Positions 40,918-51,700 are shown, numbered from the stretch's first letter. The stretch: 64,000 bases of DNA from Methylacidiphilum infernorum V4 (GCF_000019665.1 NC_010794.1:1984001-2048000); one strand, 5' to 3'. Translations and numbers: made by a program. The notes: generated by a model not told the origin, from the letters alone.

Positions 40918-41814
40918 CTACAGGTTTTTTAAGAGATCGGCTAACTTCTTCCCCAGGTCCTCGGCTCGATGGATTTCTCCCACGACTTTTCCCTCTTTCG
41001 GTTCGATAGCTTGCTGTGGCCACCAGATTCCTTCCAGGACCAATCGAGAACCTTCGACTTCCGCTCTAGCTCCAACAGCCGTTCTACATCCTCCGCCCAA
41101 TTCATGGAGAAATACCCTTTCAGCCGTAACCGCGCAAGCCGTCGAAAAATCGTTCAGGTGCTTGACGAGACTCTGGGTGTGTTTATCTTCAATGCGCGCT
41201 TGGAGAGCTAAAGCGCCTTGTCCTGGAGCAGGCAACATCCAATCCATGCTCAAGGGCGTACAAAAAAATGAAGAAATATCGATCCCTAACCTCTTTATTC
41301 CCGCCAAGGCCAGTACCGTTCCCTGCCATTGTCGATTTTCTCTTAGTTTTCTAAGGCGGCTTTCGACATTGCCCCGGACAGGGACAATCCTTAAATCCGG
41401 TCTTTTTCGTAAAAGTTGATTCGCCCTCCTGGGACTGCCTGTAACGACGATCGCGCCAGCCTGAAGAGAAGAAGGATGAGGGTGTTGCAGGCTTATCCAA
41501 CAATCGCGAGGATCTTCTCTAGGGGGGATCGCTGCAATCACAAGCCGGGGATGCAATTCTACTTGGAGATCTTTCAAGCTGTGAACGGCAAGGTCGATTT
41601 CCCCTTCCAAGAGCTTGTTTTCGATTTCCTTTGTGAAAATCCCCCTTTGGTCGATATCCCTAATAGGCTGCGCCTCCAAGTGGTCCCCCGTCGTCTTGAT
41701 CACTCGGATCTGGATATCCAGTAGAGGATATTCTTTCTTCAGGCTGTCGACAATGAGCTGAGCCTGGATTAAAGCCAATCGACTTCCTCGACTACCAATA
41801 ATAAGGGGTTTCAC
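40918..41814 (-). CDS. hemC: Hydroxymethylbilane synthase (porphobilinogen deaminase)
   Basis: 298 residues. It links four porphobilinogens using a dipyrromethane cofactor on a cysteine. The opening is IIGSRGSRLALIQAQLIVDS, followed by IKTTGDHLEAQPIRDIDQRG (the aspartate-containing loop), LAVHSLKDLQVELHPRLVIA, and the cofactor-cysteine block LGGGCRTAVGARA near residue 238. Length is standard. The ATG overlaps the hemA stop by ATGA (41811-41814), showing translational coupling. Confidence 0.96.
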   Translation of the reverse strand: MKPLIIGSRGSRLALIQAQLIVDSLKKEYPLLDIQIRVIKTTGDHLEAQPIRDIDQRGIFTKEIENKLLEGEIDLAVHSLKDLQVELHPRLVIAAIPPREDPRDCWISLQHPHPSSLQAGAIVVTGSPRRANQLLRKRPDLRIVPVRGNVESRLRKLRENRQWQGTVLALAGIKRLGIDISSFFCTPLSMDWMLPAPGQGALALQARIEDKHTQSLVKHLNDFSTACAVTAERVFLHELGGGCRTAVGARAEVEGSRLVLEGIWWPQQAIEPKEGKVVGEIHRAEDLGKKLADLLKNL

Positions 41815-42875
41815 GCCATTCGAAAATTCCTGATAAACTGCGAGTCTTGAGAATTGATCGATTCCACAAGCCAGCTATAAAACCGCTCGATATGAGGTTC
41901 AATCAGTCTCTTGCATTTATCAACCTCTGCAAGGCGATCTTTTAAATTCTGATCCGCTATCGTTTGCAGGTCATCAATGTTATAACAATAAACCTCTTCG
42001 AAATCCTCGACGGCAGGATCAATGTCCCGCGGAACGGCAAGGTCGATTAAAAAAAGGGGTCTTCCTGCCCGCCTCCCTATGTGGGCTGCCAGTTTTTCCT
42101 TGGTAATCACGTAGTGGGGAGCGGACGTAGAGCTGATCAGTATATCGACCTTGGCAATCCGTGAAGGAAATTCAGACCAAGGTATGGCTTCCGCCTCTAT
42201 CTCTTTACTCAACTCCAATGCCTTTTCATAAGTACGGTTGGCCACAAAAATAACGTTTGCCCCTTTTTTCTGGAGAGCCCGAGCCGTAGCCTCGCTCACC
42301 GCCCCGGCGCCAACAAGGATGATGGAACATCCCGTTAACTTTCCAAAAAGTTTCTCGGCCAAATCAACGGCCACCGCGCTGACCGAGATACTTCCCCGAG
42401 TTATCCAGGTCGATGACCTTACCGACTTGGCTGCAGAAAAACTGGCTTGAAAAAGCCTGTTTAGGTATTTCTGGGTCATTCCCCGCTCCTTGGCGATCAT
42501 GTAGGCTTCCTTTAACTGCCCTAGTATTTCGGTTTCTCCAACGACCATGGATTTCAAACCACTGGCCAGCTCAAAAAGGTGACTGATGCAATATTTCCCG
42601 GTGTAGATCTGGGAATAGGATTCGAAGGGAAAATTTTTCTTATGATAAAATCTCAGAAACTGTCCCCATCCCTTCGAAACTGCATCGAGATTTTTACAAA
42701 CGGAAAAGAATTCCACCCGGTTGCAGGTCGAAAGTAAAACCCCCTCTTCCAGGTGCATGATATCTTTCATCAGGGATAGGGCCTGGGGATATTCCTCGGC
42801 GCGAAACGCCACTTGTTCGCGCAACTCTATGGGCGAAGTGTCGAAAGCCAGGCCACCTCCAACAAGAACTCTCAT
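41811..42875 (-). CDS. hemA: Glutamyl-tRNA reductase
   Basis: 354 residues from the ATG at 42875 (MRVLVGGGLAFDTSPIELRE). A TTG four codons upstream would overlap the preceding gene. HemA reduces glutamyl-tRNA-Glu to glutamate-1-semialdehyde, the first committed step of C5 haem synthesis. The catalytic cysteine is in VLLSTCNRVEFFSVCK near residue 47, followed by ASGLKSMVVGETEILGQLKE (the ELASGLxSxVxGExEIxxQ block), and the NADPH fold has GCSIILVGAGAVSEATARAL. Shorter than many homologues at the C-terminus. It sits 8 bases after the HemX/CcsA-like gene. Confidence 0.95.
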   Translation of the reverse strand: MRVLVGGGLAFDTSPIELREQVAFRAEEYPQALSLMKDIMHLEEGVLLSTCNRVEFFSVCKNLDAVSKGWGQFLRFYHKKNFPFESYSQIYTGKYCISHLFELASGLKSMVVGETEILGQLKEAYMIAKERGMTQKYLNRLFQASFSAAKSVRSSTWITRGSISVSAVAVDLAEKLFGKLTGCSIILVGAGAVSEATARALQKKGANVIFVANRTYEKALELSKEIEAEAIPWSEFPSRIAKVDILISSTSAPHYVITKEKLAAHIGRRAGRPLFLIDLAVPRDIDPAVEDFEEVYCYNIDDLQTIADQNLKDRLAEVDKCKRLIEPHIERFYSWLVESINSQDSQFIRNFRMA

Positions 42876-42883
42876 GTTATAAC

Positions 42884-43693
42884 TCAAAATTTGTGTATTT
42901 GACTCAAGGTGTTAATTCCCCAAAAGGTTAAGAAAATAAATAAAAAGCCTCCAATGGACAAAAGAGAGAGCCGTCTCATTCCCGACCGGGAAAAAAAACA
43001 ACAGAACACCAAGTAGAGATAAAATAACCAGACCCCAACCGACCAACCGATTTTTACCCAGTCCCACGTGCTTTTCGGAGAAATAAAAACCCCTCCCATC
43101 AGGCCGGCGGTAAGCAACACAAGTCCCACTAACAGTATTCTTTTCTGGATGCAAGAGAGGTCCCCTATAGGGGGGAACCAGAAAAAAAGAGAAGAAAGTT
43201 TATGCGTTTTCAACTCCTTTGCCTCCAACAAGTAAATAGACGCCGATAGGGCTGCGATCGCAAATATCGCATAAGCCAACAGGGAAAAAGCGACATGCAG
43301 TTCAAGCATCCATCCCAGTTCAGGCAATATCTTAGGATTATCCGGACGAAGGATTAACCCGGTAAGATTGATTAAACAGCAGGCCGGAGCCGTAAAAAAG
43401 CCAAGGATAGACATGCGGTAGGCCGAACCGATGATGAAATACATCAACAGCAAAGCCCAGGACAAGAACACCCATGTTTCAAGAAAATTGGTTATAGGGC
43501 AATGGTTGATCGCCATTCCCCTCAAGTAGAGGAAAAGGGTTTCGAAGAAAAAAGCCACAAGCAGCAGGGCAAAAGTCAGTTGATCCCCACCCGCTTGTCT
43601 TTTAGCTCTCAAGACAAAAAAACCGTAAAGAGAGATAAAAAACTCAACGCACAGGGCAAGCACTAACCATATTTTTTCTTGACCCAAGATCAT
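42884..43693 (-). CDS. HemX/CcsA-family cytochrome c assembly-type membrane protein
   Basis: 269 residues with about eight membrane helices. The conserved core is PELGWMLELHVAFSLLAYAI, followed by FAIAALSASIYLLEAKELK. Another block is FLETWVFLSWALLLMYFIIG. I see no WWD-type haem-binding motif, so it is probably of the HemX group (which modulates glutamyl-tRNA reductase levels in some Gram-positives) rather than a full cytochrome-c assembly protein. Its position directly in front of hemA supports that. Membrane-bound; mechanism unknown in this group. Confidence 0.78.
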   Translation of the reverse strand: MILGQEKIWLVLALCVEFFISLYGFFVLRAKRQAGGDQLTFALLLVAFFFETLFLYLRGMAINHCPITNFLETWVFLSWALLLMYFIIGSAYRMSILGFFTAPACCLINLTGLILRPDNPKILPELGWMLELHVAFSLLAYAIFAIAALSASIYLLEAKELKTHKLSSLFFWFPPIGDLSCIQKRILLVGLVLLTAGLMGGVFISPKSTWDWVKIGWSVGVWLFYLYLVFCCFFSRSGMRRLSLLSIGGFLFIFLTFWGINTLSQIHKF

Positions 43694-43756
43694 GAGCCCC
43701 CATCCTTATCCTTCAAAAAAAACTCTAAATAAAAAAACATCGGCCATGGAAAAAAA

Positions 43757-44203
43757 TCAGTTTAAATACTTCTTTGCTATTTCCTGGAGTTTTTTCCCAT
43801 CGGCCCTTCCACCTGCATGGGATAAAGCTGTTTTCATCACCACTCCCAAATCTTTTTTGTCCTTGGCTTGAGTTTCCTCGATCACTTTCTTGACGAGTTC
43901 CTCCATTTCCGCCTCGCTCATCGGCTCGGGCAAAAACTCTTTCAATACCGCGATCTCTACCTTTTCTTTTTCGGCCAGCTCCGGCCTATGAGCTTTTTCA
44001 TACTCAACGATCGACTCCTCCCTTTTTTTAATCTCCTTGGCGATGACTCCGATGACCTCTTGATCGGTAAGTTCCTTATGAGCTTTCTGTATTGAAGCAT
44101 AACTAATGGCGGCTTTGAGAAGCCTCAAAACCGAGGTTCTCTCCAAGTCTTTCTTCTTCATCGCCTCTTTAAGCTGCTGATCTATTTGAACCAACAATGA
44201 CAT
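43757..44203 (-). CDS. yqeY: GatB/YqeY domain protein
   Basis: 148 residues. The family is a stand-alone version of the tRNA-binding tail of GatB. Its typical features are present: LLVQIDQQLKEAMKKKDLER, TSVLRLLKAAISYASIQKAH, EIKKREESIVEYEKAHRPEL and AVLKEFLPEPMSEAEMEELV, with a short DKKDLGVVMKTALSHAGGRA near the end. It may help tRNA amidation or another RNA-linked process, but the role is not established. Stands between hemX and the LptF/G-type gene (divergent). Confidence 0.9.
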   Translation of the reverse strand: MSLLVQIDQQLKEAMKKKDLERTSVLRLLKAAISYASIQKAHKELTDQEVIGVIAKEIKKREESIVEYEKAHRPELAEKEKVEIAVLKEFLPEPMSEAEMEELVKKVIEETQAKDKKDLGVVMKTALSHAGGRADGKKLQEIAKKYLN

Positions 44204-44329
44204 ACGTTTTTCCCTTTCGTTTCTTTAAAGTTGCATCGAATTGCCGATTCCTCGATATTCTACCTCTATGGAAAGTATAAAAGACAGAGTGAGCATTTTA
44301 AACATTATTTTATTTTATTCTGCTCTTTC

Positions 44330-45448
44330 ATGAGAACAATTTATAAATTTCTTTTTCTAGAGCTGTTCAAAAATTCTCTTATTACCACCTCGATTTTGAC
44401 TTTTTTCTTGGTCATCGCCAACGCCTTCCGCGACCTCTCCGACCTGCTGGTCAACAACGAAGTCCCTTTGTGGATCTCCGTGAAACTGCTTGTATCCCTT
44501 ATTCCCTTTGTCTTGACCTTCACGTTGCCCTGGGGGCTACTGGTCGCCGTGATCCTGCTTTTTGGCAAGATGTCCCAGGACAGGGAGCTTACGGCTTTAA
44601 AAAGCGCAGGAATAAGCCTGGGGGCAATCATGGCCCCGGTCATATGGTTTGCCCTTCTTTATAGCGTGCTGAGCTTCGCCATCAATGCTTATATCGGACC
44701 TAAGAGTCGTCACGCTTTCAAAGAAATATTCTCCGACGTTATGCTTCACAACCCCCTTTCCTTTTTTAAAAGCAATAAAACCATCGACCAGTTCGATGGT
44801 TTCCGCTTGTATGCAACCAACCGCATTGGGGCCAGGCTTGAAGACGTCTACATTTGGGAGACCGATGCCGATCTGCGTCCCTTGCGTTCCATCCGGGCTT
44901 CAGAGGCAGAAATCGAACCGGATTTAGCCCATCAAAGAATTCTTTTAACCCTTTGGAATGCTCGGCAAGAGGAAAGAAACGTTTCTGATCCGCAAAATGT
45001 CAAGTTGGTCATGCCCGGGTCCCGGGCCACCCAACTTCCTTATGAAATATCCCTTGCCCAGCTTTTTGATCGGCTCACCGTCCGAAAAAGCATAGGGCTT
45101 TCTACCCTTGATGAAATCGGCCGTTCGATTGTTGCCGCCGACCTGTTCGGCTTCACTTCCAATCCTACCCCGGTCTTGACTGAATTCCAGAAAAGATTGG
45201 CTTTTTCTCTTTCTTGTTTTACCTTCGTTCTCGTGGGCGCTCCCTTGGCTATTCAAGTCCAAAGAAAAGAAACTTCCATCGGGGTGGCTTTAAGTTTGCT
45301 CATCGTTCTGTCCTATTACGTGATCGTGCTTCTTGCCGAAGCCCTCAAAGCAAAAACCAACCTTTTCCCCGAGCTCATTATTTGGCTACCCAACATTATT
45401 TTTCAATCCTTGGGATTTTGGCTCATCTGGAGAGTCAATAGAAGATAA
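44330..45448 (+). CDS. LptF/LptG-family lipopolysaccharide export permease
   Basis: About 372 residues from the ATG at 44330 (MRTIYKFLFLELFK). An earlier frame start has no family similarity. Six membrane helices in two groups of three flank a periplasmic jelly-roll-like domain, the LptF/G layout. Family cues are LLIALVF-type helices, DRELTALKSAGISLGAIMAP (the cytoplasmic loop contacting LptB) and QVQRKETSIGVALSLLIVLS near the end. LptF and LptG pull lipid A from the inner membrane with LptB. No second copy is in the window, so which of the two it is cannot be told. Confidence 0.85.
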   Translation: MRTIYKFLFLELFKNSLITTSILTFFLVIANAFRDLSDLLVNNEVPLWISVKLLVSLIPFVLTFTLPWGLLVAVILLFGKMSQDRELTALKSAGISLGAIMAPVIWFALLYSVLSFAINAYIGPKSRHAFKEIFSDVMLHNPLSFFKSNKTIDQFDGFRLYATNRIGARLEDVYIWETDADLRPLRSIRASEAEIEPDLAHQRILLTLWNARQEERNVSDPQNVKLVMPGSRATQLPYEISLAQLFDRLTVRKSIGLSTLDEIGRSIVAADLFGFTSNPTPVLTEFQKRLAFSLSCFTFVLVGAPLAIQVQRKETSIGVALSLLIVLSYYVIVLLAEALKAKTNLFPELIIWLPNIIFQSLGFWLIWRVNRR

Positions 45449-45641
45449 GCTTGCCCAATCATCCAAGGAAGCAATAGCTTTATGCTCCTAAGCCTCACCC
45501 GCTTGCCCAACACCTCCCTGGATGGATAGGACATGTATAGAACAAGGTGTTGCCTTGATTTTTTTTGGGCTTTGTTCTTCTCGCTGCCCTGCAAGCCCCT
45601 ATTTTTTCCAATCGTCCAGAGGCAATGAAGGCCACGGACAA

Positions 45642-45785
45642 CTAGGGCAATTCTCCCGGAGGCATGGTTGGGCCGGGGAATCCCGGTATGGCCGGTGGAG
45701 AAGGGGCACTGGGTTCAGGAGCTTCATCCGGAGCTTTGGGCTCGTTTTCCTGCAAGGGAGGAAGCCAAAATAAAAACATGTTCAT
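45642..45785 (-). CDS. Small proline-rich protein (47 aa), hypothetical
   Basis: ATG at 45785 to TAG at 45642, preceded by a purine-rich AAGGAAAGAAG about 4-14 bases upstream, an acceptable ribosome-binding site. The sequence starts MNMFLFWLPPLQENEPKAPD and continues with Pro/Glu/Ala/Ser repeats to MPPGELP. It has no clear signal or membrane helix beyond the short FLFWLP. It follows the M24 peptidase gene by 54 bases on the same strand. No family recognised; coding status is likely but unproven. Confidence 0.45.
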   Translation of the reverse strand: MNMFLFWLPPLQENEPKAPDEAPEPSAPSPPAIPGFPGPTMPPGELP

Positions 45786-45839
45786 ATCTTCTTTCCTTCT
45801 TTAATTTCAGAAAGCCTACTCTTTATATTATGCCCCTGT

Positions 45840-46943
45840 TCAAGCTATTTCCAATACTTCTTCAATTTGGGTCAAATTTTCCACCCCATTTTCTTTAATG
45901 ACGACCATGTCCTCCAGTCTTACCCCTCCAATTTCGGGATAATACAAGCCGGGCTCAACAGTCAGGACCTGGTTTTTCTTGAATGTCGCCTTTCTAAACC
46001 TGGGGGGTTCATGGATTTCAAGTCCCACACCATGTCCTAGTCCATGGAAAAAACCGACCCACCTTCCTCCACGCATTTCGGTGGGATACCCTTTCCGGGT
46101 GAATGTATCCCTGAGCTCCTTCTCTATGTTTTTCCCTTTCAAACCCTCCCGCAAGATGCTTAAAACCCACTGTTTACCCTCCTTAACCGTTGCATATAAC
46201 CGAGAAAGCTCCTTGGAAGGTTCTCCCTTGACAACCGTTCGGCTGAGATCTCCATAATATCCCGTAGTCCTATCCCTGGGGAAAATATCGATGACGATGG
46301 CCTGATTCGCCCTCAGCTTTCCTTTGCCCACCTCGTGAGGATCGCATGCTTCTATTCCGCAGGCTACTATGGTGCCTGTTGCCGTTGCTCCTTCTCTCAT
46401 TATCCTTATTTCAATTTCTTCCCTGAGGATCTTTGAATCAAGAATCTTCTCCTGCCAGCGGAGCAAGCCCTCGGCTGTTATCTTGCTTTCCTTCAGCACC
46501 TCCATAGCCCTCTGCATCCCTTTTTCGGCGACGCGCAGGGCGGATCTGACCGCCTCGATTTCGGCCGGGGTCTTTATAGACCTTTCAGGGAAAAATTCTG
46601 TTTTGCTCGCTATGACATTTAAACCTTGTTTTCTGAGGGCTTCGGCTAAGCCTAAAGGAAAATTGGAGGGAACTTGCAGCCGGCTGACTCGGAGTTTCTT
46701 GCAGACCGTTTTGATCAGCAGGGGTACTGTCAACTTCTCTTCTTTAATTCCACTGGCTTCCTCGTAAGAAAGGATCACATCGGCTTTTGCCTCTCTTTTT
46801 GCCCGATCGATTTCAAGCTTGCTTAAAAAAATATAACTCTTGGAATTGACCTCTATCCAAAGAAAGGGATCGGGAACCATCATCCGCGTCGCATAAAGCA
46901 TGTTCGCATCTTTTTCCGATGCGGCAAACATCATTCGAGCCAT
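45840..46943 (-). CDS. M24-family metallopeptidase (Xaa-Pro aminopeptidase/dipeptidase-like)
   Basis: 367 residues. The enzyme cleaves peptides beside proline using two metal ions. The creatinase-type N-terminal domain spans about residues 1-120. In the C-terminal pita-bread domain the metal ligands are visible: AIVIDIFPRD (Asp), YYGDLSRTVVKG (Asp), GLGHGVGLEIHEPP (His), LTVEPGLYY (Glu) and IGGVRLEDMVVI (Glu). All five are present. An N-terminal motif MARMMFAASEKDANMLYATR follows the ATG. It sits 22 bases after the efflux lipoprotein gene on the same strand and upstream of the small Pro-rich gene. Cytoplasmic. Confidence 0.9.
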   Translation of the reverse strand: MARMMFAASEKDANMLYATRMMVPDPFLWIEVNSKSYIFLSKLEIDRAKREAKADVILSYEEASGIKEEKLTVPLLIKTVCKKLRVSRLQVPSNFPLGLAEALRKQGLNVIASKTEFFPERSIKTPAEIEAVRSALRVAEKGMQRAMEVLKESKITAEGLLRWQEKILDSKILREEIEIRIMREGATATGTIVACGIEACDPHEVGKGKLRANQAIVIDIFPRDRTTGYYGDLSRTVVKGEPSKELSRLYATVKEGKQWVLSILREGLKGKNIEKELRDTFTRKGYPTEMRGGRWVGFFHGLGHGVGLEIHEPPRFRKATFKKNQVLTVEPGLYYPEIGGVRLEDMVVIKENGVENLTQIEEVLEIA

Positions 46944-46965
46944 AGAATTTTCCTATCCTCTCTTA

Positions 46966-48612
46966 TTAAGACCCCCGGGAGACAGATTTAGTCGATGCCC
47001 CCACCGGCCTCATGCTGTAATCCTCCCATCCTCCCCCAAGAGCCCTTATCAGCGCTACTGTCGAAATAAATCTCTCCCCAAGGATCTGGAGATTGAGCAG
47101 CTGGGCATTGAGCCAAACCTGCTCGGTGGTATCGACTTCGATGTAATTCACTAATCCTTCCTTGAACCTTACCAGGGAGACATCGAACTGTTCTTTAGAA
47201 AAAGCCACCGTTCTTTGCTGCGCTTCTTGTTGGGCTTCAAGGATTTTTAGAGCCGCAAGGGCATTTTCCACTTCCTGGAAGGCAACCAGCACTCCCTGCC
47301 TATAATTAGCTACCGCAGCCTGGTAGGCGGCCTTGGCCTGCTGCAGTCCTGCCACAAGCTGGCCGCCTTCGAAAATAGGAAGACTGACGAAGGGTCCAAG
47401 GGTCCAAAAACGGCTTGAACCGTTGAAAAGCATCTCGATGGTGGAACTGAGCAGTCCAACCGAGGCAAGAAGATTCACCGAAGGGAAAAAGGCACCCAGG
47501 GCCACCCCGATATCGGCGTTGGCCGCTGCCATCTGTCTTTCAGCCTGAGCCACGTCGGGTCTCCTCTGCAAAAGATCCGAAGGCAGGTATTCAGGCAAAA
47601 CCGGTACCGAACCCGAAATGGGATTAGGGGCAATTTTTACGGAAGAAGCGGGTTTACCGAGGAGAACGGCGATCGCATTTTCGATTTGCGCCCTGGTGTT
47701 TTCTAAGCCGATATACTGGGATTGGAGATTGGCCAGGTCGGTTTTTGCCCTGGCCAGGTCCAGTTCGTTGGCCAACCCTCCATCGTAACGGCTCTGAACC
47801 AGGTAAAGGTTATCCCTAAAGACATCGATCATGTAGCGATAGACGGCTAATTGGGCATCGATGTAGCGGATGGAAAAATAATCGGTTGCCAGTTCCGCAT
47901 GCAAAGTAAGAAGCAGGGATTCATAGGCGGCTTGCGTTGCTTGTGCAGAGGCTTTGGCCGCTTCCAGCTCACGCCGGTACCTTCCCCAGATATCCGCCTC
48001 GTAAGAGGCCGCCAAGGGAAGAGCCCATTCATTCCAGTAAATAGGCAGACCTGTTTGAAACTGGGTAAAACCGATCTGCTGACCGCTCGTATTAAAAACG
48101 GGAGCCAATACAGGGTGTTGGAGAAAGAAAAAGGGTTGGTTTTGGGAAAATCTTAACCTTGAGTAAAAAGGATAGAACCCAATATGGGGGAAGAAATTGG
48201 AAAGGGATTGGGTCACCAGGGACCTGGCCTCGACCACTTGAGCGTAAATACCTTTCAGTTGTTGGTTACCCACCAAGAGTTGGGCTTCCAGTTGATCCAA
48301 CAGGGGATCTTTAAAAATTTTCCACCACTCTCCCCTGGCGATGGCATCCTGGGGAAGGGCTTTCTTCCAACGGATGTTCTCTAGCCTCTTGCCCGAGGCC
48401 GTTTGTTCTTCGGTAGGGGTGGCTCCCTCTTCACCCGTTGTCGGTTTTTCGGCGCCCGGGCTCTCCCCCCATTTAAAGGCTAGAGGCGTTTCGACAGCAG
48501 GCCTATGATAATCAGGGCCGACTGCACAACTAGAGAGAACCAAGACCAGGGGAAGAAAGAAAAAGCTCCAACCTGTTCTTCCCTTCTCCCCTGGAATCAA
48601 AGTCCATTTCAT
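46966..48612 (-). CDS. Outer-membrane efflux lipoprotein, TolC/NodT family (second copy)
   Basis: 548 residues. A signal peptide ends in a lipobox (LVLSSC), then the family start CAVGPDYHRPAVETPLAFKW. The block RGEWWKIFKDPLLDQLEAQL and the OEP repeats follow, with LLQRRPDVAQAERQMAAANA and FFPSVNLLASVGLL. It is a paralogue of 9910-11667, sharing many motifs in the same order. No inner-membrane pump or adaptor gene is next to it, so its partner lies elsewhere or it can serve several pumps. First gene in a minus-strand unit with the M24 peptidase and the small Pro-rich gene. A divergent 180-base gap separates it from uvrA. Confidence 0.88.
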   Translation of the reverse strand: MKWTLIPGEKGRTGWSFFFLPLVLVLSSCAVGPDYHRPAVETPLAFKWGESPGAEKPTTGEEGATPTEEQTASGKRLENIRWKKALPQDAIARGEWWKIFKDPLLDQLEAQLLVGNQQLKGIYAQVVEARSLVTQSLSNFFPHIGFYPFYSRLRFSQNQPFFFLQHPVLAPVFNTSGQQIGFTQFQTGLPIYWNEWALPLAASYEADIWGRYRRELEAAKASAQATQAAYESLLLTLHAELATDYFSIRYIDAQLAVYRYMIDVFRDNLYLVQSRYDGGLANELDLARAKTDLANLQSQYIGLENTRAQIENAIAVLLGKPASSVKIAPNPISGSVPVLPEYLPSDLLQRRPDVAQAERQMAAANADIGVALGAFFPSVNLLASVGLLSSTIEMLFNGSSRFWTLGPFVSLPIFEGGQLVAGLQQAKAAYQAAVANYRQGVLVAFQEVENALAALKILEAQQEAQQRTVAFSKEQFDVSLVRFKEGLVNYIEVDTTEQVWLNAQLLNLQILGERFISTVALIRALGGGWEDYSMRPVGASTKSVSRGS

Positions 48613-48792
48613 CGTCGGTTCTTCTTATCGATTAGAAAAGAGTTGACTCCATTGAGCCATCGTTTGCTTGTTTTCCCTTTTCCTGTTTCTTTTCCCTCAA
48701 ATCCCTATATCTTTAGTTCAATGTCAAGTCCGCTTGCAAGAAAAACGCATAACAGAACAAAACCGAGTATATCATGGAAAGTATAAATCAAA

Positions 48793-51700
48793 ATGGAATC
48801 CATCCGGTTGCGAAAAATTTCTGTTCATAATTTAAAAAACATCGATTTGGACATTCCCCACTCTACTTTAACCGTCATTACAGGGCTTAGCGGTTCGGGG
48901 AAATCTTCGCTTGCCTTTGATACCCTTTTTGCCGAAGGCCAAAGCCGTTACATTGAAACTTATCCCCCCTATATAAGGCAATTTCTTTTGCGGGTTGAAA
49001 AGCCAAAAGCGGAATCCATAGAAGGCATTTTGCCCGCCATCGCTGTCGAACAGGATAGAACTACCGCCAACTCCAGGAGTACGGTAGCCACCATGACGGG
49101 GATTGCCGACTACTTGAAGCTTCTCTATGCCAGGGTTTCCATTCCCATCTGTCCCCGATGCCGTCAACCGGTTAAAAAATCCACCCCCAAAGGAATTCTC
49201 GAACTGCTCTTTAGCGCCTACCTTCACAAAAGTTTCCTTATCGGCTATCCCGTTCGATTCGCTCCCCATACCTCTTTCAAAGAAGCCTGCCAGATGCTTC
49301 TTTCCCAGGGATATTCCAAGATATGGTTGGATAACCGCATCGTAAGAATCGATGAGGAATTCGCTTTGCCCCTACCCCCTGATTTTCAAGAAATTCTCGT
49401 CATCCATAGTCTTGAGAAAGTTGAATATGAGAGGGAAAGCCGACTTTTAGAAAGTTTAGAAGAAAGTTTCAAGCTCGGCCGCGGTATTATCCATACCCTT
49501 TTCCTCCCCGAAAACCAGGTTCTTTCATTCTCCAACCAACTGGTTTGCCCCCAAGATAAAATCGCCTTTGAGGACCCTTTCCCGGCCCTTTTCTCGTTTA
49601 ACAACCCTAAAGGAGCATGTCCGTCCTGCCATGGATTTGGCCGTATCATTTCAATCGATTATGACAAGGTAATCCCGGAAAAAAATCTTTCGGTAGAAGG
49701 GGGAGCCATTCGCCCTTTTCAATCAGCCCATTTTGCCCATTGGCAAATCTTTTTGGAAAGAATGCTTAAAAAAAGACGCATCTCCCCTTCCAAGAAAATC
49801 TCCGCCTACGATAGCCGCGAGTGGGAATACTTGTTAAAAGGGGAAGATCCTTCCGCAGATCCAGACACCTTGATCGAGCAGGACCTGTGGTGCGGGCTCG
49901 AGGGATTTTTCTCAATCCTAGAAAAAAAGACCTACCAAACCCATATCCGGGTCTTTCTCTCCCGGTACCGGCTTTATACCCTATGCCCCGACTGCCAAGG
50001 GAGCCGCTTCAACAAAAAAACTCTCGACTACAAAATTTTCTTTGGGCAAACCCCTCTTTCCATTGGAGAATTTCTGCACTCACCCATAAGCGAACTTATC
50101 CCCATTGTCGATAAGCTCGATGTTCCCCAATCGGATAAAGCTACGCTAAAGATCAAAGAAGAGATCGCCAGCCGGCTCGGCTACTTAGATCACATAGGCC
50201 TGGGTTACCTTACCTTGGATAGGCCGAGTAGGACCCTTTCCGGTGGAGAAACAAGGAGGGCAAACCTGACCATCTGCTTAGGCAACAAGCTGACCCACAC
50301 CCTTTTTGTCCTGGATGAACCTACAATCGGTCTCCACCCTAAAGATTCATCCAGGTTGGTCGAACTGATTAAAAAGCTTAGAGATCAAGGCAACACCGTC
50401 GTCGTGGTCGAACACGATGAGACGGTAATAAAAAATGCGGATTACATAGTAGAACTCGGACCCGGAACTGGAGAGGAAGGAGGAGAAGTTGTTTATGCAG
50501 GCAACCTGGAAGGGTTGCTCTTGAAGGAAGATTCCTTGACCGGGGCTTATCTCAGTGGAAGAAAAACCCTTCCTTTGCCCCAAAAAAGGAGAGAACCCCG
50601 CCAAGGCAAGCTTGAAATTCGCAAGGCCCATGTTCATAACCTCCATGGACTTGACGTCGACATTCCTCTTGGATTATTCGTAACCGTTACCGGGGTGAGC
50701 GGATGCGGTAAAAGCAGCCTCGTTCACGATATTATCGCCCATGGTCTTTATAGAATAAAAGAGCTGAATCCCCCCCAAGGAACATTTTTTAGCGGCAGGG
50801 CCCACTTGAACGGATGGGAGAAGATTGGAGAAGTCATCGAGATCGATCAAACGCCTATTTTCAAAACTCCCAGGTCCAACATCGCCCTTTACCTAGGTAT
50901 TTGGCAATACGTAAGAAAACTGTTTGCCTCTACAGATGAGGCCCAAAGCCAAGGAATAGGAGAAGGAAGTTTCTCGATGAATTCCGGCGATGGACGTTGT
51001 CCGAGATGTCTTGGACTGGGATATGAAAAAATAGAAATGCAATTCCTTTCGGATGTTTTCGTTCCCTGCTCGGTTTGCGAAGGCAAGAGGTTCCAACCTC
51101 CCATTCTTGCCATCCGTTACCGGGGAAAATCCATTGATCAAATCTTTGAAATGACCGTTAAAGAAGCTTCTCTTTTTTTCTGTCCGAAACAGGACAATGC
51201 CGACCCTCAATCGGTTCTTTGCAAAAGGATTGTCGACCGGCTGGGAATGCTGAGCGAGGTGGGACTGGATTACCTGCGGCTAGGTCATCCTCTCAACCAG
51301 CTTTCCGGGGGAGAGTCTCAGCGCCTTAAAATTCTAGCCATTCTCGGCGAAAAACACTTCGGTTCTCCTGCGGATCCTTCTCCGGGGAAAATGAAGCCCG
51401 GGAAAGACCGTCAAAGGATCATTATACTCGATGAGCCGACAACAGGCCTCCATATGGATGATGTAAAACGGCTGATCGGTCTTTTACAAAAACTTGTTGA
51501 GCTGGGCAACTCCTTGATCGTCGTCGAGCACAACCTGGACGTTATTCTTTCCAGTGACTGGGTTATCGATCTTGGACCTTTGGGCGGCAAACAGGGGGGT
51601 AAAATCATAGCCCAGGGTCCTCCCGAAACCATTGCCGCAACTGCTGGGAGTTTTACCGGCTTTTTCCTTAACGAGAAGCTGAAAGCCAAATCCCCTTTTT

